DNA from: a virus
DNA: 56,062 nucleotides
Virus record (IMG/VR): IMGVR_UViG_3300020473_001840
Coordinates: 1-56,062 of that record
Reading direction: 5' to 3' (one strand)
The notes below the pieces were generated by a model. That model was not told the DNA's origin and did no database searches. It worked only from the letters and a program-made list of their open reading frames with translations. The translations under genes and the position numbers were made by a program. The stretch's first letter is position 1, and each line of letters starts with the position of its first letter. Below, in pieces: positions 53,251-56,062 of the stretch.

Positions 53251-54327
53251 ATGTCTGTAAAAAATTACGAAACAATTGACTTAAACAATGATGTAACAAC
53301 TACAAAAACATTGTTACATGAAGCGCTACCCTTGACGGGAACAATCGTCAGCGGAACCTATGGTACGTTTCGAAGCGAGAATAACGTTAAGAACTACACG
53401 CATGGTATGTTCCAGTCGGTGTATGATTATCCATACTTAAGTTCTTCGGCAAACCATATTTTTGATGTTACTGTTGGGTATGCTGGGTTGTCAGTCTGCT
53501 CTGCTTCTACTAGCACACAAAACGCCAAAAAGATTAATAATTATGTTGAGTTTGCGCAGACATTACTTGGGTATACTGGCTCTCTCACCGATCCGGCCAA
53601 TGAAGTTAGAAGATTTGAAAGTGACCTGAACCTTGACGGCACAAACGCGATGGAAGAAGTCTTTATGATTAACTTTTCTCGATTGCTGACGAAAGACCAA
53701 ATCAAGAAAGGAAGCTTTAGCATGACGCTAGGCACCGGAAGCTGGGATACTCCATTTGCGGCACACGGCAACAATACCCTCACTGATGCATCCGCATCTG
53801 TTGACGGAACAGGCGTAGCAAATGTTCAAGGAGGTGATTATGGACTTCTAGTGTCCAGCTTTAGTCGCGTTGTTGAAGGTGTGATCTTCTATCAAGCAGG
53901 TATTGTGGTGGTGACCGGATCTGCGTTTACGAGCGGTAGCACGCCTGTTGGGGATTTTTATAAAGAGCCCGGCGGTGAAAAGAAGACGTTTCAGAATGCC
54001 CTGACCGCTTCTGCGATCACAGGAGCATGCGATGCTATTCGCCACAGAATTCAAAATATTTCGTTTAACAACACAACCGAAATTAACTCTAAGATTTACT
54101 TCTGCAGAGTGCCGCATAATAAATTTAACTACAGCTCTAACCCAACTTATTTGAGCGGTAGCAAAATTCGAGTAAAGAATAACGCTTCCGATTCTCCAGT
54201 GGCTTATATTACAACGGTTGGTTTATATAACACAGCGAATGAATTATTGGCTGTAGCAAAATTATCTGAACCGATTAGAAAAGACCCCACTAATGATTTA
54301 ACAATACGGGTTCGCTTGGACTATTAA
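53251..54327 (+). CDS. tail structural protein, shorter member of second paralogue pair
   Basis: A 358-residue protein with LDLDGTN-like and EVFMINFSRLLTKDQIKKGSFSM segments in the middle, then EGVIFYQAGIVVVTGS near 213 and a C terminus with KFNYSSNPTY, YITTVGLYN and NELLAVAKLSEPI. The style of the C terminus is common in phage virion proteins and is shared with the next gene. GGAGAG precedes the ATG. Probably a fibre or whisker-type component near the gp8-gp12 equivalents; exact role unknown. Confidence 0.55.
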   Translation: MSVKNYETIDLNNDVTTTKTLLHEALPLTGTIVSGTYGTFRSENNVKNYTHGMFQSVYDYPYLSSSANHIFDVTVGYAGLSVCSASTSTQNAKKINNYVEFAQTLLGYTGSLTDPANEVRRFESDLNLDGTNAMEEVFMINFSRLLTKDQIKKGSFSMTLGTGSWDTPFAAHGNNTLTDASASVDGTGVANVQGGDYGLLVSSFSRVVEGVIFYQAGIVVVTGSAFTSGSTPVGDFYKEPGGEKKTFQNALTASAITGACDAIRHRIQNISFNNTTEINSKIYFCRVPHNKFNYSSNPTYLSGSKIRVKNNASDSPVAYITTVGLYNTANELLAVAKLSEPIRKDPTNDLTIRVRLDY

Positions 54328-54329
54328 TA

Positions 54330-55556
54330 ATGTCTTTAAAGAAATTTGGTGAAAATGATGTTTTCATCAATACGATGAAGGCATATCCGAGCAATGAATT
54401 TGTAATATTTGATGCAAAAGTTTTTTGGAACAGTGTTCCAGAGCAATCTGGCGCCCGAAATACCCAGGTGCGCAATGTGCCTCCTGGTTTTGTAAGCTTA
54501 TACGAATATAATATCGATCGGCCATTAGTTTCTACTGGGCGCAATATAGGCACAAGCAGTATCAAAGATAATGGTAGAATTTTTCCATGGATTTCAAAAG
54601 ATTCCGCCGGCGCTAGTTTTACATCTGTTAACAAAGTAACGTATACTAATGAGTTTCGTTTTGGCGATATTCTTACAAGCTCGTATCCACTTTCGGCGTC
54701 TATCACAAGAGAGTATATTACAACTCCTTATGCATCAACTGCTTCGTATAATTCACATTATGTGTCTTTAAGAAATCGATTAAACTATTATGGAATTAAA
54801 AGCCTTCATTATAAAGTTTCTTCTTCGTATGGAAATAAAAATACTCAAACTCTTAATTTAATATCGATACCTAGTATATTTTTTGGCTCTCAGATCAAGC
54901 CCGGCTCAGTGTCTTTAAAGTGGTATTACACGGGCTCGCTAGCAGCGGAACTACAAGATATTCGCCAAAACGGAGAACTTGTCCAAGTAGGTCCTCCGGG
55001 ATCAGAAGGCTCCTCTTCAATTGCAGGAGTTGTGCTGTATGACGAAGGGTTTTTGCTTTTAACTGGATCGTGGCAGATTAATCAAGAAAATATTAACTTA
55101 GTTGCTGGAGGTGCTGCTGATAAGCCTAAGTGGATTTATTTTGGCGCCGGCGCACAAGATGGAGTCAATCAATCGTCTGCAGGCGCAAGCTATCAAAATG
55201 CAAGCTTTAATCTTTCTTTCAAAGGCACTACTGAAACTCAAGTAGTGACTATGTTTGCTCATGCAAAAAAAGGCCAGGTAAATTATTCAACGAATCCATC
55301 TTTTATAAAGCACGGCCAAGCTAGAGTTTTTTATACTTCGTCGCGTGAGTATATTGAGCCTACTAATTTAGAAATTAAAAATGTGGTAAGTTCGGCATTC
55401 GATGATTACGAGGTTTCTTTCAAGCGAAGTGTTTTTGTTTCGCGAGTTTGCATATATGATAAAGATAAGAACTTGATGGGCATCGCCTCAATGGCCAATC
55501 CAGTTTTAAAAGAAGAAGACGAAGATTTATCTTTTAAACTCAAGATAGACATATAG
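54330..55556 (+). CDS. tail structural protein, longer member of second paralogue pair
   Basis: A 408-residue protein. Its C-terminal third matches that of the gene before it: IAGVVLYDEGFLLLTGSW, QVNYSTNPSF, VSRVCIYDKDKNLMGIASMANPVL. The N-terminal half differs (MSLKKFGENDVFINTMKAYPSNEF), so this looks like one conserved attachment module joined to two different N-terminal domains. Two bases separate it from its neighbour. It is the last structural gene before the RuvC-like gene. Confidence 0.55.
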   Translation: MSLKKFGENDVFINTMKAYPSNEFVIFDAKVFWNSVPEQSGARNTQVRNVPPGFVSLYEYNIDRPLVSTGRNIGTSSIKDNGRIFPWISKDSAGASFTSVNKVTYTNEFRFGDILTSSYPLSASITREYITTPYASTASYNSHYVSLRNRLNYYGIKSLHYKVSSSYGNKNTQTLNLISIPSIFFGSQIKPGSVSLKWYYTGSLAAELQDIRQNGELVQVGPPGSEGSSSIAGVVLYDEGFLLLTGSWQINQENINLVAGGAADKPKWIYFGAGAQDGVNQSSAGASYQNASFNLSFKGTTETQVVTMFAHAKKGQVNYSTNPSFIKHGQARVFYTSSREYIEPTNLEIKNVVSSAFDDYEVSFKRSVFVSRVCIYDKDKNLMGIASMANPVLKEEDEDLSFKLKIDI

Positions 55557-55568
55557 TATAATATTAAT

Positions 55569-56062
55569 ATGATATTAGGAATAGATGTTTCAACCAGTAT
55601 TACTGGTTTTGCGATTGTTGCAGAGGGCGAAATTGTTTTTTATGATTCTGTTGACTTGCGTAAATATAAAAACTTATTTGAGAAAGCGGAAAGAATAAAA
55701 GAAGCAATTTTCAACTTGTTTGATAACTATCAATATGATAGGGATTCTAATCACTGGATAGAAATCGACCAAGACGCAGAGAATAAAATCAACCACATTT
55801 ACATTGAACAATCTCTTCACATGTTTATGGGCGGAAAATCGTCTGCAAAAACCCTTTCAACGCTCACGCGCTTTAACGGCATTGTATCGTGGCTTGTATA
55901 TGAGATGTTTAACATGGAGCCCAAGTTTATCGGCTCCACGTCAGCCCGCAAGCAAGCCGGCATTAAAGTTCCGAGAGGACAAAAAGCAAAGCAAGTTGTT
56001 TTACAATATTTACTTGACAACGAGCCCGCTTTCAAGATAGAATACACAAAGCACGGAAATCC
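55569..56062 (+). CDS. RuvC-like Holliday junction resolvase, 3'-truncated by window
   Basis: The ATG at 55569 opens a frame to the window end; 164 residues are visible. MILGIDVSTSITGFAIV at the N terminus places the first catalytic Asp at 6 in the RNase H-like fold (RuvC has GIDPG-TGYG there). HIYIEQS puts a second acidic residue at Glu80. SARKQAGIKVPRGQKAKQVV near 138 resembles the RuvC VK-A-GxG-A-K block. The expected later acidic residues are beyond the window. Phage RuvC-like enzymes resolve branched DNA before packaging. The gene follows the tail genes by 12 bases. Confidence 0.82.
   Translation, partial: MILGIDVSTSITGFAIVAEGEIVFYDSVDLRKYKNLFEKAERIKEAIFNLFDNYQYDRDSNHWIEIDQDAENKINHIYIEQSLHMFMGGKSSAKTLSTLTRFNGIVSWLVYEMFNMEPKFIGSTSARKQAGIKVPRGQKAKQVVLQYLLDNEPAFKIEYTKHGN

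Noticed and set aside
55557-55562. TATAAT as a -10 box before the RuvC-like gene
   Set aside because: The start codon follows after only six bases, which would need a leaderless transcript, and no good -35 lies at the right distance.
1-56062. Open frames on the - strand and in alternative + frames across the window
   Set aside because: They lie within the long + strand genes, lack ribosome sites, and their translations look like reversed or shifted shadows without domains.
1-56062. tRNA genes, CRISPR arrays, insertion sequences, att sites
   Set aside because: No gap exceeds about 50 bases, so no tRNA-sized space exists outside genes. No direct-repeat array or transposase was seen.

Overview
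The window is a stretch of a tailed-phage genome, most likely a contractile-tailed virus distantly related to T4. It carries a T4 gp55-like late sigma factor, a gp25-like and a gp6-like baseplate wedge protein, a baseplate-associated cell-wall hydrolase candidate, two giant virion proteins, and RecB/Cas4-like and RuvC-like nucleases. All 46 genes I accept lie on the + strand. Most overlap or abut their neighbours, and the largest non-coding gap is about 50 bases. No terminase, capsid, portal or DNA polymerase gene is present, so this is an internal segment. Base composition is AT-rich (roughly 37% GC by eye). The many sugar-nucleotide and LPS-type enzymes point to a Gram-negative host. Four copies of GCGATCGC, the cyanobacterial HIP1 octamer, are a weak hint at a cyanobacterial host, but no photosynthesis gene is seen.

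Layout: (1) 1-711, the 3' end of a PD-(D/E)XK nuclease with a Cas4-like cysteine pattern. (2) 719-18747, an 18 kb glycan island of 23 genes. It holds about eight glycosyltransferases, two methyltransferases, two DegT-type enzymes and several sugar-nucleotide routes. ADP-heptose: HldD-like epimerase, HldE split into separate nucleotidyltransferase and kinase genes, GmhA-like SIS-HAD fusion, short HAD phosphatase, and a GT9-like heptosyltransferase candidate. UDP-xylose: UDP-glucose dehydrogenase-like plus UDP-glucuronate decarboxylase-like. GDP-colitose or fucose type: Gmd, a ColD-like dehydratase with His in place of the PLP lysine, and an Fcl/ColC-like enzyme. A CMP-nonulosonate synthetase-like gene overlaps a Maf/sialyltransferase-like gene. 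(3) 18740-20524, small genes and the late sigma factor. (4) 20525-33353, baseplate hub and wedge: DUF2272-like hydrolase, a 2178-residue protein with HxH motifs, gp25, gp6, and a DNRLRE-like protein. (5) 33343-55556, a 3252-residue protein with a LamG/ConA-like domain and then tail or baseplate periphery genes, including two adjacent paralogue pairs. (6) 55569-end, the start of a RuvC-like resolvase.

Reading as a whole: the island looks able to make and transfer several unusual activated sugars. It could remodel host surface glycan (superinfection exclusion or receptor change), decorate the virion, or feed a host LPS pathway during infection. The sequence does not say which. All functions are read from motifs and remembered family features; no database search was run.
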